DNA of 45,218 nt from Candidatus Fibrimonadaceae bacterium. GTDB lineage: Bacteria > Fibrobacterota > Fibrobacteria > Fibrobacterales > Fibrobacteraceae. The translations under genes and the position numbers were made by a program. The notes under the pieces are model-generated. The model was given only the letters and a program-made list of their open reading frames with translations, was not told the DNA's origin and searched no databases. The DNA is taken from positions 1 through 45,218 of the forward strand of contig JAITFO010000032.1 in NCBI GenBank assembly GCA_031281265.1, read 5' to 3'. Positions 8,538 to 17,700 of this stretch are shown here, one piece after another (within the stretch, counting starts at the first letter, position 1; each line of letters opens with the position of its first letter).

Positions 8538-9992
8538 ATGATTCAAATAATCTGTTTTGTTTGCATGACCTTGCTCTTCTTGGATTTTACAGGAACCTTG
8601 CACGCTTATTTAGGATGGGTTGCCAAAATACAATTGGTTCCAGCGATTTTTGCCGCTAACTTTATAATTGTTCTTGTCATAGTTTTCCTAACTCTGCTTT
8701 TTGGGCGTTTTTATTGTTCTATGCTCTGCCCGCTTGGGATTTTCCAAGATATAGTTTCTTTTAAAACCCGTTTTTCTTATAGCAAACCGCGCAAGGGCTT
8801 TGTGATTTTGCGTTATTCTTTGTTTGCAGGTTTTGTAGCTACCGCGTTTGCTGGTGGCGGCCTTGTTTCTTTGCTAGAGCCTTATGCTGCGTATGGGAGA
8901 ATTGTTTCGCAGATTTTTGGGCCAATTTATAAATGCGGGAATAATTTGCTCGCCTATTTTGCGGAACGTGCGGGCAGTTATGCCTTTTACTCCGTGGATA
9001 TATGGGTGAAAAGCTCGGTGTCTTTGGTTCTTGCTATTTTAACTTTTGTTGGAGTGTCTATTTACGCATACAAAAGCGGGAGAGGATATTGCAACACCGT
9101 TTGCCCAGTTGGTACATTTCTGGGCTTTCTTTCCAAATATTCTTTTATGAAATATCGCATAGACTTAGCCAAATGCAAGCATTGCGATTTATGCGTTAAA
9201 AGTTGCAGGGCATCTTGCATAGATACAATTGAGGGAAAAATAGATTACACCCGTTGCATAACTTGTGAAAAATGCAAAAAAGTTTGCCCATCAAAAGCCA
9301 TTTCATACTCTAAGCCTCCAAAAAGAATTGAGCAGAAAAAAGCGGAGACTTTAAGCGAGGGCGGTAACGAGCGGCGCAATCTCTTTGTAGGTTCTACTAT
9401 TGCAATTTTGAGTAGTGCTGCTAAATTGCAAGCCAGTAATGGCGATGGCGGATTAACCGTGTTGGTGGATAAAAAAGTTCCGGCAAACCGTCAAAGCCCT
9501 ATAGTTCCGGCAGGCTCTGGCAGTTTTAAGCATTTCCACGACCATTGCTTGGGTTGCCAACTTTGCGCTTCTGTTTGCCCAAATGATGTGCTGTCTAATA
9601 AAGCGTTTGGAACCACAAAGCCCAATATGTCTTTTGAGCGCGGCTATTGCCGTCCGGAATGTGTTAAGTGTTCTGAGGTTTGCCCAACCGGAGCCATAAA
9701 GCCAATAACAAGAGCAGAAAAATCCTCCATACAGATAGGCTACGCTGTGTGGAACAAGGAACTTTGCATTGTGAATAAAGACAAAGTGGTTTGCGATTTG
9801 TGCTCGCGCAAATGCCCAAATGCGGCTATATCCATGATACCTCAAAGCGCGGACGCTCCTCCAGATGCTCCAAAAATCCCGATGATAGACACAAGCCGCT
9901 GTATAGGTTGCGGAGCTTGCGAACATCTTTGCCCGTCAAGACCGTATAGCGCAATTTACGTGGAAGGGGTTGAGGTACACAGGGTGGTGTGA
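8538..9992 (+). CDS. Membrane polyferredoxin, NapH/YccM-like
   Basis: This 484-residue protein has several membrane helices with two NapH-type motifs 'CSMLCPLG' and 'CNTVCPVG', then two ferredoxin clusters ('CKHCDLCVKSC', 'CITCEKCKKVCP'). An internal Tat-like segment ('NERRNLFVG', R279-R280, then a hydrophobic stretch) follows, and then further clusters ('CLGCQLCASVCP', 'CVKCSEVCP', 'CDLCSRKCP', 'CIGCGACEHLCP'). It probably moves electrons across the membrane to the Tat-exported reductase encoded just upstream. GGGGAG five bases before the ATG at 8538 favours this start; an upstream ATG at 8496 would add a basic N-terminus that homologues often have. The second copy is at 20542-22011. Confidence 0.85.
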   Translation: MIQIICFVCMTLLFLDFTGTLHAYLGWVAKIQLVPAIFAANFIIVLVIVFLTLLFGRFYCSMLCPLGIFQDIVSFKTRFSYSKPRKGFVILRYSLFAGFVATAFAGGGLVSLLEPYAAYGRIVSQIFGPIYKCGNNLLAYFAERAGSYAFYSVDIWVKSSVSLVLAILTFVGVSIYAYKSGRGYCNTVCPVGTFLGFLSKYSFMKYRIDLAKCKHCDLCVKSCRASCIDTIEGKIDYTRCITCEKCKKVCPSKAISYSKPPKRIEQKKAETLSEGGNERRNLFVGSTIAILSSAAKLQASNGDGGLTVLVDKKVPANRQSPIVPAGSGSFKHFHDHCLGCQLCASVCPNDVLSNKAFGTTKPNMSFERGYCRPECVKCSEVCPTGAIKPITRAEKSSIQIGYAVWNKELCIVNKDKVVCDLCSRKCPNAAISMIPQSADAPPDAPKIPMIDTSRCIGCGACEHLCPSRPYSAIYVEGVEVHRVV

Positions 9993-10002
9993 TTGTATTT
10001 TG

Positions 10003-10008
10003 TATATT
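10003..10008 (+). promoter_or_regulatory. Putative -10 box of the toxin-antitoxin operon
   Basis: TATATT ends 7 nt before the antitoxin ATG at 10016. No Shine-Dalgarno lies between, so the mRNA may be leaderless. Confidence 0.4.
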
Positions 10009-10015
10009 AATATCT

Positions 10016-10273
10016 ATGCAAGCTATAGCTTTTGAAACTGAAATTGAAAATGATATTATACGTATTCCAGGAGAATATTATGGGAAAGTTCCATATAAAG
10101 CAACTGTAACCATAGTATATGACGATACTATTCAAAACAATGAACAAGAACATCAGAAAAAAAGAGCCGCTTATGAAAGATTAAAAAAGTATAGAGGGAT
10201 TATAGATAAAGATATGGATTATAAGCAAGAATTAAAATTAGCGCTGGACGAAAAATATGGTCGTGCTAATTGA
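10016..10273 (+). CDS. Putative antitoxin of a PIN-domain module
   Basis: An 85-residue protein with a beta-rich N-terminus ('ETEIENDIIRIPGEYYGKV') and a charged helical C-terminus ('EHQKKRAAYERLKKYRG'), which fits small DNA-binding antitoxins that wrap a PIN toxin with their C-terminal helix. Its 3' end overlaps the PIN gene by 17 bp, the usual antitoxin-first arrangement with translational coupling. The open frame extends upstream to 9989, overlapping the polyferredoxin stop, but ATG 10016 with the TATATT box 7 nt before it is preferred. The family was not identified with certainty. Confidence 0.7.
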   Translation: MQAIAFETEIENDIIRIPGEYYGKVPYKATVTIVYDDTIQNNEQEHQKKRAAYERLKKYRGIIDKDMDYKQELKLALDEKYGRAN

Positions 10274-10673
10274 TACGAATGTTTTACTTGATTTTTTAAA
10301 CAAACGAACCCCTTACAATGCCTTTGCAGATAGGATAATGGATTTATGCTCAGATGGCACTATTAAAGGATATATAGCCTCTATTAGTATCCCAAATATC
10401 TTTTATATAATGAGAAAAGAGTTGACTGTAAAAGAATTGCGAGGTTTGTTGCTTGATTTATGTGATATAGTAGATATTATTGGCATAGGAAAGCAAAAAA
10501 TCATAACCTCGCTTTTGAAGGAAGATTTTTCAGATTTTGAGGATTGCTTGCAAATAGAATGTGCAAAACAGGTAAATGCCTCCTATATCATTACCAGAGA
10601 TTTATCCGACTTCTCAGATTCTCCAGTTCCTGCGATTATGCCTGATCATTTTTTGAAAGTTTGTCCAGCATAA
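10257..10673 (+). CDS. PIN-domain toxin (VapC-like ribonuclease)
   Basis: This 138-residue protein is of normal PIN-domain length. The acidic metal-binding residues are in place: D6 in 'LIDTNVLLDF', the 'FSDFEDCLQ' block (D93, D96) and D115 in 'YIITRDLSDF'. PIN toxins cleave specific RNAs using Mg or Mn and are neutralised by a co-encoded antitoxin. The gene overlaps the antitoxin by 17 bp. Degenerate gtctgaacc repeats follow directly after the stop. The RNA target cannot be inferred. Confidence 0.85.
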   Translation: MVVLIDTNVLLDFLNKRTPYNAFADRIMDLCSDGTIKGYIASISIPNIFYIMRKELTVKELRGLLLDLCDIVDIIGIGKQKIITSLLKEDFSDFEDCLQIECAKQVNASYIITRDLSDFSDSPVPAIMPDHFLKVCPA

Positions 10674-10674
10674 T

Positions 10675-10797
10675 TTTTGTCTGAACCCCACGCTCATTCG
10701 CTACTTACCTTTTGTCTGAACCACGATTCTCCCGATTGCTGATTTACATCCTTTTTGTCTGAACCAGAATTTGCAGAATTTAAGAATTTTCAGAATT
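10675..10797. repeat. Three direct copies of TTTTGTCTGAACC with degenerate spacers
   Basis: Copies of TTTTGTCTGAACC start at about 10676, 10710 and 10753. They are followed by different short phrases such as 'cacgattctcccgatt' and 'agaatttgcagaattt'. They belong to the same family as the repeats at 552-658 and 1257-1273. The region also holds 'ttcgctacttacc', a fragment resembling the 45-bp GH5-linker repeat. Confidence 0.65.
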
Positions 10798-10875
10798 GCC
10801 TATTTTCTATTCTTTATTTTTGACTCCGTAGCTTCGCACAATACATAATTTGCTTTTAAAAACTCGTTAAATTCT

Positions 10876-11829
10876 TTAATCTTTGTAACGTTCTGCCAAA
10901 ATTAAAATTTCTTGAATATCTTTAGAATCATAATTACTTTCTTTAATTTCTTGATTTAGCCCTTCTTTGATTTGGTCGTAAGAAAATTTAGTTAAAATTT
11001 TGTTATATACGGACTTTATACTTGTAGAATAATCATTTTGCTTTGTGTTCACACAATGTTTTATTAGCTTTAATAAATACTCAACAAATCTGTAAAAGAC
11101 AGGTTCATCTCCTGAAATAACGTTATTATCTTTACATTTTTCTTCAAATGCTCTGTATGCTATATGTAAATTACTTGAATCGTGATAATTTAAATTAATT
11201 CCAGTTAAGCAAAAACAAAAGAGATACATATTCGAAAAATACTCCCAAAAATCATCCTTTTTAAGACCTCTTAATGCTAAATCAAAATGTCTTTTACTAA
11301 TAAACCTAAACATAATGTCAAATTTCTTTTGATATTCGTTTCCATCCTCTTCAAGTTTATTTTTCATATATGAAAAATCGTTTTTTTGGCTCTCAATTTG
11401 TTCTTTCAATTTTTTTTCTAAACATAAAATTTTGCCATTAATATCCGTAAAATCTTTATTTAATTTTTCAAATTCTTTTTCTTTATTAGACTTAACAATA
11501 CCTAGAAAAATTCCTATAATAGCAACTAAAATTCCTATAATACACAAAATTATTGAGACTTTGAATAAGAGACTATTAAAAGCATTGTTGTAAAATTCTT
11601 GTGACTTAATCAATGTTTCAATAGTAATGTTATCTGAAATAGTTTTATGTAACGAATTATTAACCGCTATAATACTATCGTTTACTTTTTTAATACTATC
11701 ATTCTTCCTAGACGTTGAATCCAGAGTAGCTTGAATAGTCTGAATAAGGCTATCCATATCCGCATTTTTTGGTTGATTAGCAGAGCATAATGAAAATGTT
11801 AGGGACAAAAGAATTGATATTTTTTTCAT
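10876..11829 (-). CDS. Membrane protein with signal peptide and coiled coil, unknown
   Basis: A 317-residue protein, last gene of a five-gene operon. It has an N-terminal leader ('MKKISILLSLTFSLCSAN'), a polar segment, one strong membrane helix ('ILCIIGILVAIIGIFLGIV', about 92-111), then a charged coiled-coil (about 115-165) and a helical C-terminal domain. This suggests an inner-membrane protein with a large cytoplasmic or periplasmic helical part. It begins 2 bp after the preceding gene. No family was recognised. Composition is very AT-rich, as in the rest of the operon. Confidence 0.75.
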   Translation of the reverse strand: MKKISILLSLTFSLCSANQPKNADMDSLIQTIQATLDSTSRKNDSIKKVNDSIIAVNNSLHKTISDNITIETLIKSQEFYNNAFNSLLFKVSIILCIIGILVAIIGIFLGIVKSNKEKEFEKLNKDFTDINGKILCLEKKLKEQIESQKNDFSYMKNKLEEDGNEYQKKFDIMFRFISKRHFDLALRGLKKDDFWEYFSNMYLFCFCLTGINLNYHDSSNLHIAYRAFEEKCKDNNVISGDEPVFYRFVEYLLKLIKHCVNTKQNDYSTSIKSVYNKILTKFSYDQIKEGLNQEIKESNYDSKDIQEILILAERYKD

Positions 11830-11831
11830 AT

Positions 11832-12683
11832 TTAGTATCCTTTATTTTTTGATGATTTTTTGAAATCCAAATGTAAAGGCTGGCATAGGGTATGAGAATA
11901 TTTAACGTTCGAATCCTTAGTATGATAAATTATATTTAAAAATCCGTGAGATTCATAGACATCCCCAAAAATATAATCTATCGTTGCTCCTTTGATTATT
12001 AAAACGTTGTCTCCGGCACTATTTTTATCTGTGTCGTTACTTATTATTTTCGTACACTGTTTCTCTATTCCATTGTATTTATGGCAAAATAATGAATTGT
12101 TATATTTATCATAAGCATATTCCCAATATACCGAAACACTATCAAATTTTTCGCAATTTTTAGTGTAATCTCCAGTATAATCGGATAGTTCACAAACTTC
12201 TGCTACCTTGCAAAACCAAATATCTTTTGTATAGCCTTCTTCTGTAGAGCCACTGCTTGATACAGATTTATACCAAATGTCATACCTCCTTTCAAGAAAA
12301 AGAGCTTCTGGTTGATACATAATTATATCTTTATTTTTATGATGTTTCCACAAATAGAAATAAGTTGGGGTTCCATTTCCATATTTTGTTTTTACTAAGT
12401 AGCCATTTGGGAAATTGGCATTTAATGCCTTGTCAAGGTTATTTGCATATTCCCATTTTAGGATGGGCTGACTAGCCTTTAATGGGATTCCATTCGAAGT
12501 ATAATCAACTGCTTCCATTTTAAAATTATTTGCAGAAATGTTGTATATAAAAGTAAGTTCATCTCCGTTTGTCCATTCTCCGTAAAAATGCTCTCTACTT
12601 ACGGGTGATGCGGCGAAAGAAGTTGAGTAAGCGAGTAGTATACTTAACGAAATGGCAAGAGATTTTTCCATTTTGACTATCAT
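11832..12683 (-). CDS. Secreted protein of unknown function, HFYGEW family
   Basis: A 283-residue exported protein: signal peptide ending 'YSTSFAA', then 'SREHFYGEWTNGDEL', a phrase shared with the upstream gene product ('DREHFYGEW'). The G-x-W placed just after the leader and the beta-rich sequence recall lipocalin-like folds, but this is only a suggestion. Several cysteines ('CKVAEVCEL', 'NCEKF') may form disulphides. Its start codon overlaps the stop of the upstream gene by 4 bp (ATGA), so translation is coupled; an internal ATG four codons later would give a more usual leader. Confidence 0.75.
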   Translation of the reverse strand: MIVKMEKSLAISLSILLAYSTSFAASPVSREHFYGEWTNGDELTFIYNISANNFKMEAVDYTSNGIPLKASQPILKWEYANNLDKALNANFPNGYLVKTKYGNGTPTYFYLWKHHKNKDIIMYQPEALFLERRYDIWYKSVSSSGSTEEGYTKDIWFCKVAEVCELSDYTGDYTKNCEKFDSVSVYWEYAYDKYNNSLFCHKYNGIEKQCTKIISNDTDKNSAGDNVLIIKGATIDYIFGDVYESHGFLNIIYHTKDSNVKYSHTLCQPLHLDFKKSSKNKGY

Positions 12684-13075
12684 CTTTTAATCCTGTAAAG
12701 AACTTCTGGTTCACCAGGATTTCCATATATATCTACCAATAGTTGCTTTATAATAATATCCCTATTTTTGGTTTTTGCCAAAAGAAAAGGAAGGGGCATT
12801 CCTCCTTCAAAATACAGTACATATCCATCTTTTGTTTTATACCAAGTTTGGATTACAAAAGTTCTAGGATTCAGTATTTGCCTTCCTTCACAATATTTAG
12901 TTGGAGAAGTTTTATAACGATTTGGAGAATAAGTCTCTGTAGCAGGAAAGTCACAGCTTTCCATCCATTCTTGATAACGTTCCCTCCACTCTCCGTAAAA
13001 ATGTTCCCGATCATCCGCATAAGAAATTGTGCAGGCAAGCAGTATGCTTAACAAAATGGCAGTAGATTTCTTCAT
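12680..13075 (-). CDS. Small secreted protein, HFYGEW family
   Basis: A 131-residue protein with signal peptide 'MKKSTAILLSILLACTISYA' and then 'DDREHFYGEW', the same entry motif as the downstream gene. It is about half the length and probably a diverged paralogue. It overlaps the next gene by 4 bp and lies 35 bp after the DUF3761-like gene. No catalytic motif is seen. Confidence 0.72.
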   Translation of the reverse strand: MKKSTAILLSILLACTISYADDREHFYGEWRERYQEWMESCDFPATETYSPNRYKTSPTKYCEGRQILNPRTFVIQTWYKTKDGYVLYFEGGMPLPFLLAKTKNRDIIIKQLLVDIYGNPGEPEVLYRIKR

Positions 13076-13110
13076 ATGTTATTCTTCTATATTGAAAGGG
13101 AAAATTTCTA

Positions 13111-13422
13111 TTATAACCATCGTGCAACCCCACCGTGTCCTGAGCAAGTTCCTCGCCTATTCTGACTATAACTATATGTCCCATCTCTGCAAACTGCTGT
13201 TGCCCCACCAACATTGTTAGCAGAAGGACGGCACACAGTACTCCCTTGGGAATTCTTATAGCTCCCGTTGGGGCAATTATAATACGAATTATAATCAGTT
13301 GTTTTTTTTATTTGAGTTGAATAGTAAGGCTGTATCCCTAAACTATCCTGTAAATATATTTCTTTTTGTGAAAAGGAAAATGTAGCTGTTAAAGTAACAA
13401 ACAACACTATTATTTTAATCAT
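13111..13422 (-). CDS. Small secreted DUF3761-like protein
   Basis: A 103-residue protein with a leader ('MIKIIVLFVTLTATFSFS') and a C-terminal block 'CRDGTYSYSQNRRGTCSGH' followed by 'GGVARWL', which matches my recollection of the DUF3761 family (a short Cys-containing secreted domain). A further pair of cysteines lies upstream ('YNCPNGSY', 'STVCRPS'). Its first codon overlaps the stop of the upstream gene by 4 bp. Function is unknown. Confidence 0.78.
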   Translation of the reverse strand: MIKIIVLFVTLTATFSFSQKEIYLQDSLGIQPYYSTQIKKTTDYNSYYNCPNGSYKNSQGSTVCRPSANNVGGATAVCRDGTYSYSQNRRGTCSGHGGVARWL

Positions 13423-13856
13423 TTTCTACCTCCGATAAACCAGGAATTCATTTCTTGGGTTGAACTAAATTTCTTAACTGGTCTTAGGATTAACTCATAA
13501 CCATTGCCTCTTCTACATTCAACTGAAACCGTGTAAAGAGCTCCATAAGGGCCTTTATTCTTCCTAACACAATCAGTATGCCCAACCTCTACATAATCGT
13601 TAACGCCACGACAACTGTAAGGAATCAACTTAAGCTGGCTATCTCTATCGTAACAATCATTAGAAAACACTATATCCATATTTTTCATAGATTTAGGAAT
13701 CGGTCTAGTCTGACCGTAAACGTTGCAAGCTAAAGGTTCCATATTTTGAGAATAGCACTCGCTATTCCGAGAATGGGAGACTGAAACGAAAAGCAAGAGA
13801 AGAAACAAAGTTATTTTAGCCGATTTGGATCGGTTGTTTTTCATAGGGTTTTCCAT
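13419..13856 (-). CDS. Small Cys-rich secreted protein, first gene of operon
   Basis: A 145-residue protein with basic N-terminus and hydrophobic leader ('KITLFLLLLFVSVSHS'), then a domain with six cysteines ('NSECYSQN', 'LACNVYG', 'NDCYDRD', 'YSCRGV', 'TDCVRK', 'VECRRG') likely paired in disulphides. Two starts are possible, ATG 13856 or ATG 13844; neither has a clear RBS. It heads the minus-strand operon running to 10876. No family was recognised. Confidence 0.7.
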   Translation of the reverse strand: MENPMKNNRSKSAKITLFLLLLFVSVSHSRNSECYSQNMEPLACNVYGQTRPIPKSMKNMDIVFSNDCYDRDSQLKLIPYSCRGVNDYVEVGHTDCVRKNKGPYGALYTVSVECRRGNGYELILRPVKKFSSTQEMNSWFIGGRK

Positions 13857-14007
13857 TTTGAAGGGTTGAATATTGAAATTCTAAGGTTGGTGTGAGGGAA
13901 TTCCCCTTTATCAAAGGGGTGGCATTTTCGCAAGAAAATGACGGGGTATCCGCCGCCGAAGGCGGCAAGAAAGTAAGTTCGCAAAAGAGCGACGTTAATT
14001 TTTCGCT

Positions 14008-14020
14008 GGGGGGGGGGGGG
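14008..14020. repeat. 13-base poly-G homopolymer
   Basis: An uninterrupted run of 13 G in an otherwise AT-rich genome, 28 bp or more from any supported gene. Its length is likely unstable in vivo or in sequencing. Confidence 0.85.
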
Positions 14021-14280
14021 CCGTAGCACAACGGCGAACAGAAATGCCATTTACCGCAGCAGAAGCGTCTTTAGAAAGGCAAAACTTGGCTTGAAGGTGC
14101 TTTTTTGACTTTTGGACGAGAAAAAGGGCTAGAAACGCGGTTAAAGCGTATTGTAGCGTATAGCACAGCCAAAGGGCTTGCGATATAGGCTCCAGCGTAA
14201 AGGCATTTAGGGGCAAAAACTGCATATATGAATAAATATATATTATTTTCTATAGAAAGGGGGATTTTTTTGAAAAAATC

Positions 14281-14286
14281 TATATT
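14281..14286 (+). promoter_or_regulatory. Putative -10 box of sufE
   Basis: TATATT, within TCTATATT, ends 8 nt before the ATG at 14295 and 11 nt before an in-frame ATG at 14298. No Shine-Dalgarno is present. Confidence 0.4.
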
Positions 14287-14294
14287 CCTTTTAA

Positions 14295-14741
14295 ATGATG
14301 ACGATAGCCCAGTCTCAAGATGAAATAAGAAAAATCTTCGCTGATTTTAAAAGCCCTGACGATAAATGGAAATATTTATTGGAGATTGCACGTGAGCATA
14401 TTGGAATGGCTGATTCGCTGAAACAGGAAAAATTTATTGTGAAAGGCTGTGCCGCAAAGATGTTTTTAGTGCCAGAATACAAAGATGGCTTGTTATATTT
14501 TTTTATGGATACCGAGGGCGGGGAATCAACGCCGCTTTTGAGCAGGGGTTTGGGATGCCTCGCCTTGAAAATTTACAACGAGCAAAAGCCAGCGGACATT
14601 TTGGCAACTGACCCGAATTTTTTTCAAGATATAGGTTTGCAAATAGGGTTAACCCCCACAAGAGCGAATGGTTTTGCTAGTTTATTAAAACAAATTTATA
14701 TGTATGCGCAAGCGTATTCCCTAATTGCCGATAGAAAATGA
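14295..14741 (+). CDS. sufE: SufE-like cysteine desulfuration protein
   Basis: SufE accepts sulphur from the cysteine desulfurase SufS and passes it to the Fe-S cluster scaffold in the cytosol. At 148 residues it is of normal length. The active cysteine is C52 in 'FIVKGCAAKMFLVP', and the family block 'GLGCLALKIYN' and C-terminal helix 'RANGFASLLKQIYMYA' are present. There is no sufS or sufBCD nearby. It overlaps the TamB-like gene by 4 bp (ATGA), an odd partner. Many Fe-S proteins are encoded in this window, so demand for cluster assembly is plausible. Confidence 0.92.
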   Translation: MMTIAQSQDEIRKIFADFKSPDDKWKYLLEIAREHIGMADSLKQEKFIVKGCAAKMFLVPEYKDGLLYFFMDTEGGESTPLLSRGLGCLALKIYNEQKPADILATDPNFFQDIGLQIGLTPTRANGFASLLKQIYMYAQAYSLIADRK

Positions 14742-17700
14742 AAGAAATAATCCTAGGAAAAAAAACGATTATTCTGCTGATTTCAATAACAGTTTTGTCA
14801 GTTATTTTGTTTATAGGTTATAGAGTGGCAAGGGTTAAAGTATTTTCTCTTTTTTCCAATTCAATAAATATTGGCGAAGTTCAAATTGTCCCAAAAAAAT
14901 TCCACATGGAGTTTCCCTTTAAATATAGCTGGGAATCCATCAGCGTTGTTATTAGCGGCGTTGACCTGTTTTTTGAAAATCCAAAAATCGTGCTAGACCC
15001 AATACTCGGCTATAGGCGGGAATTGCTGAATGTTTCCATAGACAGCGTATATGCCAGAATAAAACCGGAGATGTTTACCGATACCTCTAAAAGCGATTTA
15101 AAAAAACTAAGCCATCCGGATTTATGGTTGCCGTTTAGAGTTTCTGTAAATGTGGGCAAGGCAGAGGTTGATGTTAGGAAAGTTGGGAGGTGGAATTTGG
15201 ATTCCCTTGTGGCGGTGAAGTCCGGGCGGCAGAAGAGATTTTATATAAGAGCTAAGGATATAAGGGGAACCCATATAGCGAGAAATATATTTTTGAATAC
15301 GGATTATAGATGGAACGAATTGTTTTCCGATGCCTCTATTTCCATTACCGATAGAATCAACGATTCAATTGCTATTGATTTAAATGCTCTGAGGGAGAGA
15401 TTGGAGAATTTATCTGCAAATATCAAAATAAATATAGATGATGTGCCATTTTGGCTACAGGACAAATGGCCGAGCAAAGCTCCTAGTATAACTAAAATTG
15501 CCCTGAATACAAACGTGTCTTATAATATTTTAACACACAAGATGGATTTTAACTTAGATTTAAAGACAAGAATAGGCGAATTTTGGCAGTTGCCAGCCTT
15601 TGACGCTGCGATATCCGCTTTTGGAAACGATTTAAGCATCTCGCAAAGCGAAATTACCCTAAAAGGGGACAAAGGAGAAGGCATAAAATTCAAAGGCAGC
15701 TTGGACAAGAATTTAGACGGTAGCGGGGAACTAGAAATAAATGGCATAAACATAACCCTTGGCCCAGAAACTTTGCCGACCGATGTAAAATTTCATAAGA
15801 TCACAAAAAAAGGGAGTTATGCCTCTGCGGATTTCACAACGGGAGCTGGTTCACATTTTATCGCAAAAGTGGCAGACCTGAACAACCCAACAATAATGTT
15901 CTCCGCAGACCTAGATCCAAATGAACCTTGGGCGGTGCAATGGACCAGAGATAATGTAAAACTGGCCAATCCAACAGTTTTGACCGGCTCATTCTCTTTT
16001 GCGGAAATAATGCTAAGAGCAAATTTAAAGACAGGTGTTCCTTATGCTTATTACGCAGCAGCGGATGAACTGGATGTTTCGCTCTGGTTGGATCCAGAGG
16101 GCATTCGTTTCCCAAAAGGCACTATAAAACGCAATGGTTATGAAAGTTCTTTTACAGGCAAGGTTATGTGGAATGAGAAGAATTTTACATTTAAATTAAA
16201 TCAGCAAGGTGGCGGCGAAGCGGATGTTTACGGGAAATTCATCCCAAAGATAGATCTAAATTTGCAAAGCATAAATACCCTTGAATTGCCGTTTGCAGAT
16301 ACCGCTATGCTAAAGGGCTACAACGGGATTATCAGCGGAAATTGGAATCACGATTTTCTGTATAAAAGAGGTAAAGCATCTGTTTCTCTGTCCACCGTTT
16401 TTCACGATTTAAAGCTAGATGCAAAATCCAACGTTGTGATGCATAACGATTCTCTGATTGTGAAGGATTTTGAGGTAGAACAGGAAAATAAGAAAATTAC
16501 AGGTTCTTTATCTGCGCTTTTGCCAACAAGGCCGGAGGAAAAATTTGAAATTTTGCGAGCGGCTATAAGCGTTCCCAATATGAATATAGCTTCGCTTTTA
16601 ACGGCATTTAAAGATTCAACCCTTTTGAGTGGCTTTGCAAACGGAAATTTAGAATATGACAAAAAAACAGGCTTGGCAGGCGAGTTGATATTATCAAAAA
16701 TTGTGCTGAGAGGTTTGGATTCCAACAACATAAAATTTTCTGATTTTCGCTTGGAAACATTTGGGCATTCCGCGAAAGTTTTTGTTCGCTTATTTTTGCG
16801 TGATGGGTTGTGGAATGGTAATTTGGAGGCTGGTGTAGATAAGATAGGGCAGGAGAGCAACCTCCCTATATACCTCTCTTATTCAGCGTCTAACATAGAT
16901 AATGTGGGGAGTTTAAAATTTGAAGGTCTTTTGAATAAGGATTTTGAAAAAATATTTGGAGATGTGCGTGTGCTGGGCGATTGGTTTTTGCCAAGTGGGA
17001 TGGGTGAGATAAAAAAAGCGGACATCAATATATCTATGAAAACCATACCGGGAAAAAATGCTTTGGATTCTTTAACCGCAAAATTCAACACGGGACAAAA
17101 TATCTACGAATTTGGAATTTTTAAAATACCATTTGGATTTAGCGGGCAAATCAATAGAGGTATGCTCTTAGCGGACACCATTCTTGTATATGGGCAAAAT
17201 GATGAAAAGATAACGGCAAGATTGCAATTTGATTTGGATAAAGCGGTTCTAAAAGACTTGTCATTTAATACGGAATTATTTACCCTACTTCTTTTAAATG
17301 AACATTGGATTAAGATAAGAAACGGAACAGGGAGAACAAGATTTGATAACGATGGTATAACGGTTTTTGCGGAATTGCCGTCTATATCTTATCGTATGGA
17401 AAGTGCTGATTATGGGACGCTTGCAGCAAATTTGAAGGGGCAGGCAGCTTATCGTTTTCCGTTTCATGTTGGGCAATCGCAAACAAATTCCAGCATAACG
17501 GGAAATTTTGAAATAGGTAGGGCATCTTATAAAAATAATATAGTGATACTGGATCCAAGGAACCCAGATAAAACGTTAAAAACTTGGAGTAAATTCATTG
17601 AATCTATGTTTAAAGAAAAAAGGGTAAGTGCTACCGAAAAATCCGCATTAACGGGGCGCCCCACAGCTCTTAATATAAAAATCCAAACTGGTAGGGAAGA

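Larger units (their letters stand above)
13857..14294. other. Long non-coding region with hairpins and poly-G run
   Basis: No convincing gene. It holds three consecutive perfect stem-loops: CCCCTTT/AAAGGGG (13903-13919), CATTTTC-GCAA-GAAAATG (13923-13940) and GCCGCC-GAA-GGCGGC (13952-13966). A run of 13 G follows (14008-14020), then about 200 bp of unremarkable sequence. Open frames of 69-76 codons across it read low-complexity proline from the poly-G and have no RBS, so they are treated as chance. The end (14226-14294) is AT-rich and contains the sufE promoter. Confidence 0.6.

Noticed and set aside
10675-10797. Possible CRISPR array from regularly spaced gtctgaacc copies
   Set aside because: Only three 13-bp copies with unequal spacing, no palindromic repeat and no cas genes.
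13816-14225. Three short minus-strand frames (69-76 codons) across the poly-G run
   Set aside because: They read poly-proline from the G run and hairpin DNA, overlap each other and lack RBSs.
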